Made by a program: the position numbers and the translations under genes. From SHZI01 sp041396045 (lineage in GTDB: Bacteria; Pseudomonadota; Gammaproteobacteria; Steroidobacterales; GCA-2729495): DNA of 64,000 bases. The stretch is taken from the NCBI GenBank assembly GCA_041396045.1, contig JAWKZI010000005.1, forward strand, positions 124,001-188,000. The letters run 5' to 3'. Shown here one piece after another: positions 1 through 8,517 of this stretch; the first letter of the stretch is position 1; each line of letters starts with the position of its first letter. The notes below the pieces were generated by a model. The model was given only the letters and a program-made list of their open reading frames with translations, was not told the DNA's origin and searched no databases.

Positions 1-838
1 GAGGAATATGTATTGCGCCCGGCAGATGCCCGGCTTCATAGGCGTCCCGTTCGCGAACGTCCAGCAGCACCAGGGCATCATCCGACGCACCAAATTGCCG
101 CCGAACCTCTGCCATCGATATGAACGGGACCTTCTCTTTTGCGCTCGCGATCAAGCCCGAGACCGTCATGCCGCCACTCTGATTCGTACGCAACGCTTCG
201 GTGAGGTGGGTCGGTGCTTTCAGGTCGAGAGCACGCATCAGTTCCACAAACGATGCACGGTCACGCCTGGCGAGCCGCGGATTCCCGGCCTTCTCCTGTC
301 CCAAAGTGGAACTCTCGCGATTCTTGTAGTCGTGGGCAGGGAACACCTTCAAAGCGTCGTCCAGCAACAGCAGTCCATTGAAGAGCGAGTCGAAAAGCAT
401 ATGCGGGTCGCCGGTGGGCAGGTCAGTTCGACCGGTACCGCCGATCAGCAGGGTGTCACCGGTGAATATGCGGTCATCCAGGATCAGCGACATGGAGTCG
501 ATGGTGTGGCCCGGGGTGTAGCGCACCAGCAGGCGTAACTCGCCAAATACGATCAGTTCGCCATCGTCGACGTGCATATCGACGAACGGTGCCGGGCTGC
601 GGCGATGCATTACGACCGGCACGTCGAGCTTCTGGGCCATTTCGCGGCTGCCGGAGAAGTGGTCCGCATGGGTATGTGTATCGATGAGGTACTTCAGGCG
701 CAAACCGTCACGCGCAAGCAAGGCCTGATATTTGTCGAGCATGCCCGCTTCGGGGTCGATAATCACGGCGGCACAGCTGGTCTCGCAACCGACAAGGTAC
801 GAGAGGCATCCACCGCTGCGAATCTGGTGAAAAATCAT
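1..838 (-). CDS. Persulfide dioxygenase-like metallo-beta-lactamase fold protein fused to a rhodanese domain (C-terminus outside window)
   Basis: This partial gene runs off the left edge; its reading frame starts at the ATG at 838 behind a GAGGAG ribosome site. Residues 1-225 form an ETHE1/persulfide-dioxygenase type metallo-beta-lactamase fold: THTHADH at 54-60, then TPGHT, FTGD, GRTD and PAHDY metal-site motifs. From about residue 242 a rhodanese domain begins (LLDVRERDAYEAGHLPGA), and the catalytic Cys would lie beyond the window. ETHE1-type enzymes oxidise glutathione persulfide to sulfite, and rhodaneses move sulfane sulfur, so a fused sulfide-detoxifying enzyme is inferred. It lies 11 bases downstream of the DUF418 gene, probably in one operon. 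A plain glyoxalase-II role is less likely given the GRTD motif and the rhodanese tail. Confidence 0.85.
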   Translation of the reverse strand, partial: MIFHQIRSGGCLSYLVGCETSCAAVIIDPEAGMLDKYQALLARDGLRLKYLIDTHTHADHFSGSREMAQKLDVPVVMHRRSPAPFVDMHVDDGELIVFGELRLLVRYTPGHTIDSMSLILDDRIFTGDTLLIGGTGRTDLPTGDPHMLFDSLFNGLLLLDDALKVFPAHDYKNRESSTLGQEKAGNPRLARRDRASFVELMRALDLKAPTHLTEALRTNQSGGMTVSGLIASAKEKVPFISMAEVRRQFGASDDALVLLDVRERDAYEAGHLPGAIHIP

Positions 839-849
839 GCGAGATCTCC

Positions 850-2211
850 TCAGGCGGGTGTTGTTGCTGGCACGCTCCTCCAGGCCTGGCGCTGTTTATA
901 AGTCAGGGATCGCCACAGCCATTCGAATGGTCCAATCCGGAAATGTGCGAGCCACCAGACGCTCCAGGTGATCTCCACGGCCCAGATTGCGGCTACTGCG
1001 CCGTAGAGTTCGTAACCCCTGAGTCGTCCGTAAAGCCCGAAGCCAAAGCCGTAGAAAATCATGGCGCACAACAGTGACTGTGCCATGTAATTGGTCAGTG
1101 CCATGCGGCCAACGGCAACGAGGGGGCGCTTGATGGCCTGGCCTGTGGGCACATGACAGAACCACAGGATCAAGCCCATATAACCAAATGCCAGCGCAAA
1201 GCGGCGCACGTCAATAACAAGTTTGGTCATGGCAGTTGCCACTGGATGAAAGTCGGCTGCCAGCGCCGTAGTGGTCTGCCACAAGGCAAGCGGCAAGCCG
1301 ATGCCGAGTCCGATACCGGCCATCGCCAGATATCGCCCGCGTGAAGCCGGCCGCGTCAGGATGCCACTCCGATACAGAATCATGCCCAGAGTCATCATCG
1401 AGAGCGCGTCCAGAAACCACCACTTGAGCGCGACAATGGTTTGCAGTATCAGGCTGGACTTCGCCTGATGAGCAGCGATCTCCATTAATGTACCCGACTG
1501 CATGATGGCAATGTCGCCGGCTATCGCCTCATTTGCTGCGTCCGGGCGCGCCTTCTGCAATTTCTTGTTCCAGTCGGCGATCGACTGCTGCTGTACATCG
1601 TTCAGCGCAACACCAGACGCCTGAAGGGTGGTAGCTGCCGTGCTGGCGGCTTCCAGTTGGCGCAACTTGCCAATGTCGTTGATCCGCATCGCCGCCGGAA
1701 CCGCAAGTGCCGCCAATACAACGACCAGCAGGACTGCTGTGTGCAGCTTTCGCAGCGGGTACAGAAAAAGGCCCGCGAGGCCATAGACGAAAAGGATATC
1801 GGCTGGCCACAGAAACAGATAGGCATTTACCAGGCCGAAGGCAATCAGTACAAAGGTGCGTCGATAGTAGATCGCGCGAGCTGCAGTCAGTCCGGCCTTC
1901 GCTTCCAGGCGGCCCAGCGCCAGCGCGGCACCGGCGCCGAACAACAACGACAACAAGGCACGTTGTGTCCCTTCAAACAGCGTGTGGACCACCACCCACG
2001 TCGCGACCGGGGCACCACTTTGCCCGGCGATAGCCAGCGGATAGTCGAACCAGGCCTGTGGGCCGGCAAAAGCCCAGATATTCATCAGCAGGATGCCCAG
2101 AACGGCGACGCCGCGCGCTACATCCAGGGCCTGAATGCGGTCCTGTCGGGCAACCGGACCGATCCCGCCAGCGGACGTAGCGCCGCCTTCCGCAATTGTT
2201 GCTGTCACCAA
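850..2211 (-). CDS. DUF418-family integral membrane protein
   Basis: A 453-residue hydrophobic protein. It starts with a short polar stretch, then RIQALDVARGVAVLGILLMN, the typical opening of DUF418/YeiB-like membrane proteins. At least eight membrane segments follow, and the C-terminal part holds GRMALTNYMAQSLL and GPFEWLWRSLTY, both characteristic of the DUF418 region. The biochemical function of the family is not established, although it has acyltransferase-like topology. The gene precedes the persulfide dioxygenase/rhodanese gene by 11 bases on the same strand, so cotranscription is likely. The family call is firm; the role is unknown. Confidence 0.85.
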   Translation of the reverse strand: MVTATIAEGGATSAGGIGPVARQDRIQALDVARGVAVLGILLMNIWAFAGPQAWFDYPLAIAGQSGAPVATWVVVHTLFEGTQRALLSLLFGAGAALALGRLEAKAGLTAARAIYYRRTFVLIAFGLVNAYLFLWPADILFVYGLAGLFLYPLRKLHTAVLLVVVLAALAVPAAMRINDIGKLRQLEAASTAATTLQASGVALNDVQQQSIADWNKKLQKARPDAANEAIAGDIAIMQSGTLMEIAAHQAKSSLILQTIVALKWWFLDALSMMTLGMILYRSGILTRPASRGRYLAMAGIGLGIGLPLALWQTTTALAADFHPVATAMTKLVIDVRRFALAFGYMGLILWFCHVPTGQAIKRPLVAVGRMALTNYMAQSLLCAMIFYGFGFGLYGRLRGYELYGAVAAIWAVEITWSVWWLAHFRIGPFEWLWRSLTYKQRQAWRSVPATTPA

Positions 2212-2353
2212 CGGATGCCTCCCCGGGCTTCTGGTATTAAAGAATTTCCGCAGCGATTCTAGTCAATGCGGCGTGCCGGTGCCGGTTGTTTTGCGTCGCT
2301 GCGACGTCCAACCGCAGCGGTTAGGGTGTTTTGCCCGGGAAAAGGCCTGCCGA

Positions 2354-3100
2354 ATGAGCAAGGTGCCAGAAGTCACGCTGCTGTTTTGGGTCATCAAAAT
2401 TGCAGCGACCACTCTCGGTGAAACCGGGGGTGATGCGGTCTCCATGTCGATGGGTCTGGGCTATCTCCTCGGGACCATGATCTTTGCCGTCATTTTCCTT
2501 GTGGCGGTCGTCGTGCAGGTTCGGGCCACCCGTTTTCATCCGGTTCTCTACTGGACAACCATCGTTGCAACCACAACGGTAGGTACCACGCTGGCTGATT
2601 TTGCCGATCGCTCGCTGGGTATCGGATACGCCGGGGGCTCAGCCCTGCTTCTGGCATTGCTGCTGATGTCGCTGGCTATCTGGTATCGGACTTTGGGAAC
2701 GGTTGCCGTAGACAGCGTGAGCTCAGCCAAAGCCGAATCCTTCTATTGGGTAACCATCATGTTCTCGCAGACGCTTGGCACCGCGCTGGGTGACTGGACT
2801 GCCGACTCCGCCGGGCTCGGCTACACCGGCGCAGCGCTTATATTCGGCGGACTTCTGACGCTGGTTGCCGGAGCGTATCTGCTGACCGCGGTTTCCCGTA
2901 CCGCATTGTTCTGGGCAGCCTTCATCCTGACGCTGACGCTGGGTGCCGTTGTGGGCGACTTCCTCGACAAACCGCTCGCGGATGGCGGTCTGGCACTGAG
3001 CCGCTACTCGGCATCTGCGGCATTGATCGTGTTCATCGTTGCGTGTATCTGGATGTTTCCGCAGCGAGCGGCGGTTGCCAAAACTACCCTGGATGCTTAA
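2354..3100 (+). CDS. Multi-pass membrane protein of the COG4705 type
   Basis: A 248-residue protein (MSKVPEVTLLFWVIKIAAT...) with about eight hydrophobic segments. It is built of four related units, each carrying a TLG(T/E/A)..(G/A)D signature (TTLGETGGD, TTVGTTLAD, QTLGTALGD, LTLGAVVGD). This internal repetition is typical of the uncharacterised COG4705 membrane-anchored family. I chose the ATG at 2354 because the protein similarity begins there; the open frame extends further upstream without a signal. A loose purine-rich stretch lies at 2337-2345. It is divergent from the DUF418 gene, and its 3' end overlaps the convergent VOC-type gene by 17 bases. No function is known. Confidence 0.75.
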   Translation: MSKVPEVTLLFWVIKIAATTLGETGGDAVSMSMGLGYLLGTMIFAVIFLVAVVVQVRATRFHPVLYWTTIVATTTVGTTLADFADRSLGIGYAGGSALLLALLLMSLAIWYRTLGTVAVDSVSSAKAESFYWVTIMFSQTLGTALGDWTADSAGLGYTGAALIFGGLLTLVAGAYLLTAVSRTALFWAAFILTLTLGAVVGDFLDKPLADGGLALSRYSASAALIVFIVACIWMFPQRAAVAKTTLDA

Positions 3101-3511
3101 AGCCCGGACGTGGACAGGTCAGCATCCACGGCGTACCAAAGCGGTCGGTGAGCATCGCAAAGCTCAGGGACCAGAAAGTTTCGTTCAGGGGCATCGTGAT
3201 CTGGCCGCCTTCCCGGAGGCCAAGGTAGACCCGCTCCGTTTCTGCGGGGCTATCGAGTTCAAGTGAAACCATAAAGCCCTGCGGCTTGTGGCCCCCGCCC
3301 GGTGGCGGGTCCATGCCCATCAGCGACTGGTCGCCGAAAGTCACCACAGCATTTGCAATCTTGTCCTGCCAGTGCGCTGGCAGTTCGGTCATGGGCTCTG
3401 GCAGGGCAGCAAAGTTGCCGCGCCTTCGATACGGCCGCCCAGCAGCCTGGCATAGAAGGCAAAGGCTTCGGCGCACTGGCCGTCGAATTCCAGACACGGC
3501 ATGATTTTCAT
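3084..3511 (-). pseudogene. PhnB/YjdN-like VOC (glyoxalase/bleomycin resistance fold) protein, frame-disrupted
   Basis: The start at 3511 follows a GGAG ribosome site and reads MKIMPCLEFDGQCAEAFAFY, then a GGRIEG turn, the usual opening of PhnB-like VOC proteins. The frame is lost near 3400-3415. The remainder continues in another frame as PMTELPAHWQDKI, LMGMDPPP, KPQGFMVSLEL, MPLNETFWSLSFAMLTDRFG and WMLTC, the standard order for this family. One inserted or removed base would restore a roughly 142-residue protein of normal length. The break could be real decay or a sequence error; the conserved C-terminal half argues for an error. The family contains metal-dependent dioxygenase or isomerase folds of diverse or unknown function. 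Confidence 0.7.
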
Positions 3512-3553
3512 GGGGCAATCTCCAGTGGGTGATGTCACAGATTCTGCTGCAAT

Positions 3554-3585
3554 ATTGTCGAATACCAGTGGCCTGATTCGACAAT
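3554..3585. promoter_or_regulatory. Perfect 10-bp inverted repeat, candidate operator
   Basis: ATTGTCGAAT (3554-3563) and ATTCGACAAT (3576-3585) are exact reverse complements with a 12-base spacer. Their centres are 22 bases apart, two helical turns. They lie between the divergent VOC-type and SRPBCC genes, where a shared operator would be expected. A transcript hairpin is the alternative. Confidence 0.5.
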
Positions 3586-3654
3586 CTGCCAGGTGGCGTA
3601 CTTCGGTCAGGACAAAAGCCACCCTGCTTACCATGCACACGAGGGAGAAGAAAC

Positions 3655-4101
3655 ATGGCTACAGGCACAGTCAGATTGCACCGCATACTGCGAACAAAGC
3701 CGGCCAAGGTTTTTCGGGCGTTCATTGATGCCGACGCCTTGACCCGGTGGCTGCCACCCAATGGCTTTACCGCAAAAGTTCATGAACTGGATGCCAGGGT
3801 AGGCGGCACCCACCGCATGTCATTTACCAATTTCAGCACTGGCAACGGACATGCCTTCGGTGGCGAGTATCTGGAAATCTGCCGCAACGAACGGCTGCGT
3901 TACACCGACCGTTTCGATGACCCGAACCTGGCTGGAGAGATGCACATAACGGTAGTGCTAAAGGCCGTGTCGTGCGGCACCGAAATCAGTATCGTCCAGG
4001 AAGGAATTCCAGAGGCTATTCCGGTAGACGCCTGTTATCTGGGCTGGCAGGATTCGCTGAATCACTTGGCAATGCTGGTCGAGCCGGAGATTCCTGATTA
4101 G
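3655..4101 (+). CDS. SRPBCC/AHSA1-like (activator of Hsp90 ATPase homologue) domain protein
   Basis: A 148-residue protein with the single-domain START/SRPBCC layout of the bacterial AHSA1 group: an N-terminal strand (TVRLHRILRTKPAKVFRAF), DADALTRWLPPNGFTAKV, a basic turn (DARVGGTHRMSF), and a C-terminal helix beginning GWQDSLNHLAMLVE. The start ATG has a GAGGGAGAA ribosome site. These proteins bind hydrophobic ligands; specific roles in bacteria are mostly unknown. It is divergent from the VOC-family gene, a pairing common for small ligand-binding proteins sharing a regulator. A near-perfect inverted repeat lies in the shared upstream region. Confidence 0.85.
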   Translation: MATGTVRLHRILRTKPAKVFRAFIDADALTRWLPPNGFTAKVHELDARVGGTHRMSFTNFSTGNGHAFGGEYLEICRNERLRYTDRFDDPNLAGEMHITVVLKAVSCGTEISIVQEGIPEAIPVDACYLGWQDSLNHLAMLVEPEIPD

Positions 4102-4115
4102 CATGAAACTCATGG

Positions 4116-5894
4116 CTAACGCTGACCTTGCGTGGCCGGAACAAGTTCTGGTGACTCGCGCACCTGGGCCAGGGCCTCTTCTATGGTTGCCAGATAAGTG
4201 ACACGTGGGGGCGTGAGTCCATAGGCACGCAGTTGCTCTTCAACCTCGGGTAACGCACCGGTCACGATAAAGCCGACGTCGCGGCGCTGGCACTTGGCTG
4301 CCAGCCCGTCGAGGGTATTGGCTGCCGTGGAGTCCAGAAAAGGCACATTACCCAGGTCCACAACCAGTGTTCGACAGGTCTCGCCAATCTGGTCGAGGAC
4401 GGAGCCAATGGAGGCGGCGGCACCAAAGAAAAAGGCGCCTGAAATCCGGAATACCACGACGCCGGGGTTTGCACCGGCCATTTTCTGGTAGGGCGTTCTG
4501 GCGCCATTGCCACTGTCGGCCCGATCATCCGCAACGAATGGAATCTGCGTGGAAATAGCCGTAGTCCTCGACATGCGGTGTATGAAGAGAAGCGCACCCA
4601 GAGAAAAGCCGACGACGATACCAGTCGCCAGGTCGCGGAATATCGTCAACAGGAACGTCGCCAGCAAAACAACCGCATCGCCGCGCGAGGCCCGGAGGAG
4701 CATCGCAATCGCATACCGGTCGATCATGTTCCAGGCCACAATCGCCAGGATTCCGGCCAGGCATGCCAACGGGATGAAGCTGGCAAGCGGTGCGGCTATC
4801 ACGATGAACAGCAGCAGGAACACACCGTGGAGCATCCCGGCGATCGGGCCATGGGCGCCGGCACGGACATTGGTTGCTGTACGGGCGATGGTTCCGGTAA
4901 CACAGATACCACCAAAGAGCCCCGAGGCAACGTTTGCCACGCCTTGTGCGACGAGTTCGCAATTGGAGCGATGGCGCCGGCCAGTCATGCCATCGGCGAC
5001 GACGGCTGAGAGCAACGATTCAATGGAACCCAGCAGGGTGAACGACAGGGCGCTGGGTAGTACCGCCTGAATTCTGCCCCACGAAAGTTCGGGTAGCGCG
5101 GGAATGGGCAGACTGCGCGGAATACCACCGAATGCACTGCCGATCGTTGCCAGCGGCAGATCAAGCAGGGTTGCCGCAATGGAGGTAACGACAACCGCAA
5201 TCAACATCCCGGGCCAGTGAGGCCGAATGCGCTTGAGCCCGATGATGACGACAATTGTTGCAATGGCCATGGCCAGCGTTTCGGGACTGAAGGTCGGCAG
5301 GCTGGTGCGTATGACCCGCAATTTCTCAATCAGTGCACCAGGCTCAGGCTCGCCAAGAGTTAGGCCAAGCAGATCCTTGATCTGGCTCGCAAAAATAATC
5401 ATGGCGATGCCAGCGGTGAAACCGATAGTCACGGGATAGGGTATGAACTTGATGTAAGTGCCCAGTTGCAGGAAGCCGGCGAGAACCAGCAGCAGGCCCG
5501 ACATGATGGTGGCAAGGAAGAGGCCGTCCATGCCATGCAGTTGAACTGTCGTGGCAACCAGTACGATGAAAGCGCCCGCAGGGCCGCCGACCTGGAACCG
5601 GCTGCCGCCCAGGACTGACACCACGATGCCGCCAATGATTGCGGTGTACAGCCCCTGCGCCGGTGAAGCCCCGGAGGCAATCGCGATTGCCATTGACAGG
5701 GGCAGGGCCACGATAGCGACCGTCAGGCCTGCAATGAAATCCGACCGTAAATGTTTGAGGCGATAGCCTTCCCGCAGGATGGTCACCAGCTTCGGAGTGA
5801 ATAGCTCCTTCAGGCTAGGTGCAGGGGGGCTGGGAACAGAGGTTGCGTTTTGCATTGTTATATCTGGTGGTCCGGCGTTCCCGGCGACAGCCAT
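4116..5894 (-). CDS. SulP (SLC26) family anion transporter with C-terminal STAS domain
   Basis: A 592-residue protein. The SulP core shows LRSDFIAGLTVAIVALPLSM followed by GLYTAIIGG and GGSRFQVGGPAGAF, and many membrane segments follow up to about residue 440. The last 130 residues form a STAS domain (VVVFRISGAFFFGAA, then LVVDLGNVPFLDSTAANTL) resembling anti-sigma-factor antagonists. SulP proteins move sulfate, bicarbonate or other anions across the inner membrane; the substrate cannot be told from sequence. The start is uncertain: an internal ATG at 5855 is equally plausible and neither has a clear ribosome site. The gene converges on the SRPBCC gene with a 14-base gap containing a small hairpin. 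Confidence 0.92.
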   Translation of the reverse strand: MAVAGNAGPPDITMQNATSVPSPPAPSLKELFTPKLVTILREGYRLKHLRSDFIAGLTVAIVALPLSMAIAIASGASPAQGLYTAIIGGIVVSVLGGSRFQVGGPAGAFIVLVATTVQLHGMDGLFLATIMSGLLLVLAGFLQLGTYIKFIPYPVTIGFTAGIAMIIFASQIKDLLGLTLGEPEPGALIEKLRVIRTSLPTFSPETLAMAIATIVVIIGLKRIRPHWPGMLIAVVVTSIAATLLDLPLATIGSAFGGIPRSLPIPALPELSWGRIQAVLPSALSFTLLGSIESLLSAVVADGMTGRRHRSNCELVAQGVANVASGLFGGICVTGTIARTATNVRAGAHGPIAGMLHGVFLLLFIVIAAPLASFIPLACLAGILAIVAWNMIDRYAIAMLLRASRGDAVVLLATFLLTIFRDLATGIVVGFSLGALLFIHRMSRTTAISTQIPFVADDRADSGNGARTPYQKMAGANPGVVVFRISGAFFFGAAASIGSVLDQIGETCRTLVVDLGNVPFLDSTAANTLDGLAAKCQRRDVGFIVTGALPEVEEQLRAYGLTPPRVTYLATIEEALAQVRESPELVPATQGQR

Positions 5895-6020
5895 TGTATT
5901 GGAGCCTCGCCAATGATGGTTTTCCCGGTCAGTTTCCAGTTGCGGCGCTGCAGAAAATGGCTAATAATTTCCCGGCACCCTGCGACCATCGGGCTGCGTC
6001 AACAATCAGGAGTTGGTCTC

Positions 6021-6674
6021 ATGCGCACTTCGTTCTCACGATGCCTGATTCCCGTCTTTGCCATAGTGCTTTCACTGGCAGCCTGCGATACCGCAACCAT
6101 GACCCGGATGAACGATACGCTGAATGAGCTGGCTGGTGCCGCTCCCGGCATCAATCTGGTCGTCAACGGCAGCTTCGAGGAACCGGTTGTTCCCAAGGGT
6201 GGATATGTGAATGTCAAAGCTGGTCAGTCATTTCCCGGCTGGCAGGTGTTCGGCGGTTCCGGCATCGTGTCGCCAATCAGCGGCGACTACAGCAGTGCGG
6301 GTATCCGCTTCAATGCCGAGCAAGGCAGTCAGTGGCTCGACATGACTGGTCCCGTCTCCAACAGTGCAACGGGCGTACAGCAGGCGGTACGCACACAGCC
6401 CGGGACAGCCTACAGCCTGGTGTTTTACGTGGGTAACGTCAGTGGCGGCAGCTTCGGTACCACCAGCAGTATCGAGGTTCTGGTGGATGGCAAGTCGCTG
6501 GGTATAGCCCGCAACGACAACGTGGTCAAGGGTCAGCAGTCCTGGAAGCGCTTCGACATGCCGGTGAAGGCAGCGGGTTCCTCGACCACAATCGCCTTCA
6601 TCAATCGCGATACGAAGTCCGACAACAGTTGCGGTCTCGACAATGTCTCACTGATCGCCCAGACCGCAAAATAA
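6021..6674 (+). CDS. Lipoprotein with DUF642/choice-of-anchor-like beta-sandwich domain
   Basis: A 217-residue protein. The ATG at 6021 follows CAGGAG. A lipoprotein signal ends in LSLAAC at about residue 19. The mature part opens with NLVVNGSFEEP, then GWQVFGG and SQWLDMTG, and ends with CGLDNVSLIAQ, the usual order for DUF642/galactose-binding-like modules. The role is probably outer-membrane or periplasmic ligand or glycan binding. It is the first of three same-strand lipoprotein genes (6021-8460) with gaps of about 20 bases, so an operon is likely. The family call is good; the ligand is unknown. Confidence 0.8.
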   Translation: MRTSFSRCLIPVFAIVLSLAACDTATMTRMNDTLNELAGAAPGINLVVNGSFEEPVVPKGGYVNVKAGQSFPGWQVFGGSGIVSPISGDYSSAGIRFNAEQGSQWLDMTGPVSNSATGVQQAVRTQPGTAYSLVFYVGNVSGGSFGTTSSIEVLVDGKSLGIARNDNVVKGQQSWKRFDMPVKAAGSSTTIAFINRDTKSDNSCGLDNVSLIAQTAK

Positions 6675-6694
6675 TTACAACGCAGGAGACTGCC

Positions 6695-7678
6695 ATGCGC
6701 ATACAGCAATTCGTAGTGGTCTTGATGATGGCTGGCGCGATGGTCGCCTGCGGATCAAAGCAACCGGACAAGCCGGGCGGTCCTGCGGCGGCCTCGGGCG
6801 GCGCCGCGAAAGCCGCACCCTCCGGCAATGCCACGGCCGAGCAGGTGGCAGAAGAAGCACGTGGTGATATCGACTGCCCCGCCAAAATCAAGACGCCTGC
6901 GCCGCCAGACGGTGCACCCGTGATCGATGTTGTCGGCGTGCGTCCGGGTCTCACCTACGAGGAGGCAGCGAATATCGTCGCGTGCACCAATGACCTGATG
7001 GTGGTCGGCAGTGCCATCACTCGCGGGATCAACATGCAGACTTACGGGCAGACGATTCGCCAGGGCTTCACCGCACAGTTTGCCGAGCCGCGTGTGCAGA
7101 AAACCTCCAAGCAGATCATTCAGGAGATGCAGGACGAGGCCATGGCCCGCGGCAGCAACCGGCGGACCGAGGACATGGCGGCCGGCACGTCGCGATGGTA
7201 TGTGGGCACCATGGGCATGCCCGGCCAGGAGCGTGTAATCAATGCGGCACGCAAGGAGCGATTTGCCGAAGGCAAGAATCCGACGCTCGCCAGCCTGGAA
7301 AAGGCGCTGGTATCCAAGTACGGGACGCCAACCAAAAAGCAGATCGGCGGCAACTACTTCATCCTCAGATGGGCTTACGACCTCCAGGGCCGTCCGATCA
7401 CGGAAACCTCACCGCTGGCAAACAAGTGTACCGGCAGTTCCAGCCCCGACGGTGGTGTGAGCTATTCGCCCGATTGTGGGGTTGTGGTTGAGGCCCAGGC
7501 CAATCCATTGCGGGAAAATCCTGATCTCGCCGAGTGGTTGCAGGTTGGCGTGGTCGACGACGCGGGTGGCTACGACGCCATCACCAGGACGGAGCAGGCC
7601 CTGCAGCAGGGCGAGAATGAACGTCGCGCCAGGCAGACTGAGGATGCCGCCAAGAATGCCGATGCGCCACAACTGTAG
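6695..7678 (+). CDS. Putative lipoprotein, family not recognised
   Basis: A 327-residue protein. The ATG at 6695 has an AGGAGA ribosome site, and the open frame upstream of it overlaps the previous gene. The signal peptide ends in a MVAC lipobox at about residue 19, followed by a low-complexity Gly/Ala/Pro linker. The mature domain contains two regions of interest: a VRPGLTYEEAANIVACTNDL segment, and a C-terminal part with paired Cys residues (NKCTGS..., SPDCGVVVE) that could form a disulfide. The tail is charged. It is the middle gene of the lipoprotein run. I do not recognise a family; a periplasmic or outer-membrane location is inferred from the signal. Confidence 0.7.
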   Translation: MRIQQFVVVLMMAGAMVACGSKQPDKPGGPAAASGGAAKAAPSGNATAEQVAEEARGDIDCPAKIKTPAPPDGAPVIDVVGVRPGLTYEEAANIVACTNDLMVVGSAITRGINMQTYGQTIRQGFTAQFAEPRVQKTSKQIIQEMQDEAMARGSNRRTEDMAAGTSRWYVGTMGMPGQERVINAARKERFAEGKNPTLASLEKALVSKYGTPTKKQIGGNYFILRWAYDLQGRPITETSPLANKCTGSSSPDGGVSYSPDCGVVVEAQANPLRENPDLAEWLQVGVVDDAGGYDAITRTEQALQQGENERRARQTEDAAKNADAPQL

Positions 7679-7698
7679 TTAGGGTTAAGGACCGGATC

Positions 7699-8460
7699 AT
7701 GCGCGCGTGTTTGACCATGTTGGGAGCCGTGTTGCTCCTATCGGCCTGTGGCGGCAAGCCCGCCAGCACATCACCCGCTGCCGCAGCTCCCACGGGCGCA
7801 CAGCAATCGCGGGAGACGGCGAGCACTGAATCAATGGCTGCCGGCAGCGGCACCGCCAGTGGTGCCCCGACCTCAGTCAGCAGTCAGGGCACTTTCGAGG
7901 GACGTACTGGTGAGCTGGTCAATCCCGACAACAGCACCATGGTGTTTCTCTACTATGATCTCGCCGGAATTCCGCCGCCCATGGACAACTGGGTAGAGGG
8001 GGACAGTCGCGTGCAGTACGCGCCGGGCCCTGAAAAGGCGGCCAACCGGAAGACGGTGAAAGCTGAACTGGAGTCTGCTGCAGCTTCGGTGCATGGCATT
8101 GGCGTGCTTCACCTGAGCATGAGCGCGAATCTTAGTGACTACGACCCCACCTACGGCGAATTTACGGTGCAGGCTCTGAGTCCGAGTCAGGAAGTGGAGT
8201 TTCAGGCGCTCGGGCAGAAGGTGTCACTCCGCTTCGCCAACGGCAGGGTCGCGCAGATCTGGAAGGTGCCTGCCGCCGAGTCGCAGGCCATTCGTGACAA
8301 GATCGGACGATCCCGCAATGTAAGTATGGATGTGACATTGAACATCCTTGGCGTATTGCCAGCACCCGGCGGCGGGGTGATCAGTACCAATGTGGTCGAC
8401 TACGAATTGCGGGACAACCAGAGCGGCTCGGTGCTTGCCCGGGTGCAGGTCCCGCAGTAG
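7699..8460 (+). CDS. Putative lipoprotein, family not recognised
   Basis: A 253-residue protein with signal MRACLTMLGAVLLLSACGG (LSAC lipobox), then a Pro/Ala/Ser-rich linker to about residue 75. The mature part is beta-rich and ends VVDYELRDNQSGSVLARVQV. It is the last gene in the three-lipoprotein run, 20 bases after the previous stop. A hairpin lies just downstream (8469-8507) before the convergent copper oxidase operon. Its neighbours suggest a shared envelope function, but no catalytic motif is visible. Confidence 0.7.
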   Translation: MRACLTMLGAVLLLSACGGKPASTSPAAAAPTGAQQSRETASTESMAAGSGTASGAPTSVSSQGTFEGRTGELVNPDNSTMVFLYYDLAGIPPPMDNWVEGDSRVQYAPGPEKAANRKTVKAELESAAASVHGIGVLHLSMSANLSDYDPTYGEFTVQALSPSQEVEFQALGQKVSLRFANGRVAQIWKVPAAESQAIRDKIGRSRNVSMDVTLNILGVLPAPGGGVISTNVVDYELRDNQSGSVLARVQVPQ

Positions 8461-8468
8461 ATCCGGAA

Positions 8469-8507
8469 GAGCAGCAGGCGCACGCCAGTCGCGTTCACCT
8501 GCTGCTC
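8469..8507. terminator. Hairpin between convergent transcription units
   Basis: GAGCAGCAGG (8469-8478) pairs exactly with CCTGCTGCTC (8498-8507) across a 19-base loop. It lies between the stops of the lipoprotein run and the minus-strand multicopper oxidase. There is no strong T-run, so a bidirectional terminator or a transcript-stabilising hairpin are both possible. Confidence 0.5.
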
Positions 8508-8517
8508 GCTCAGCCTG

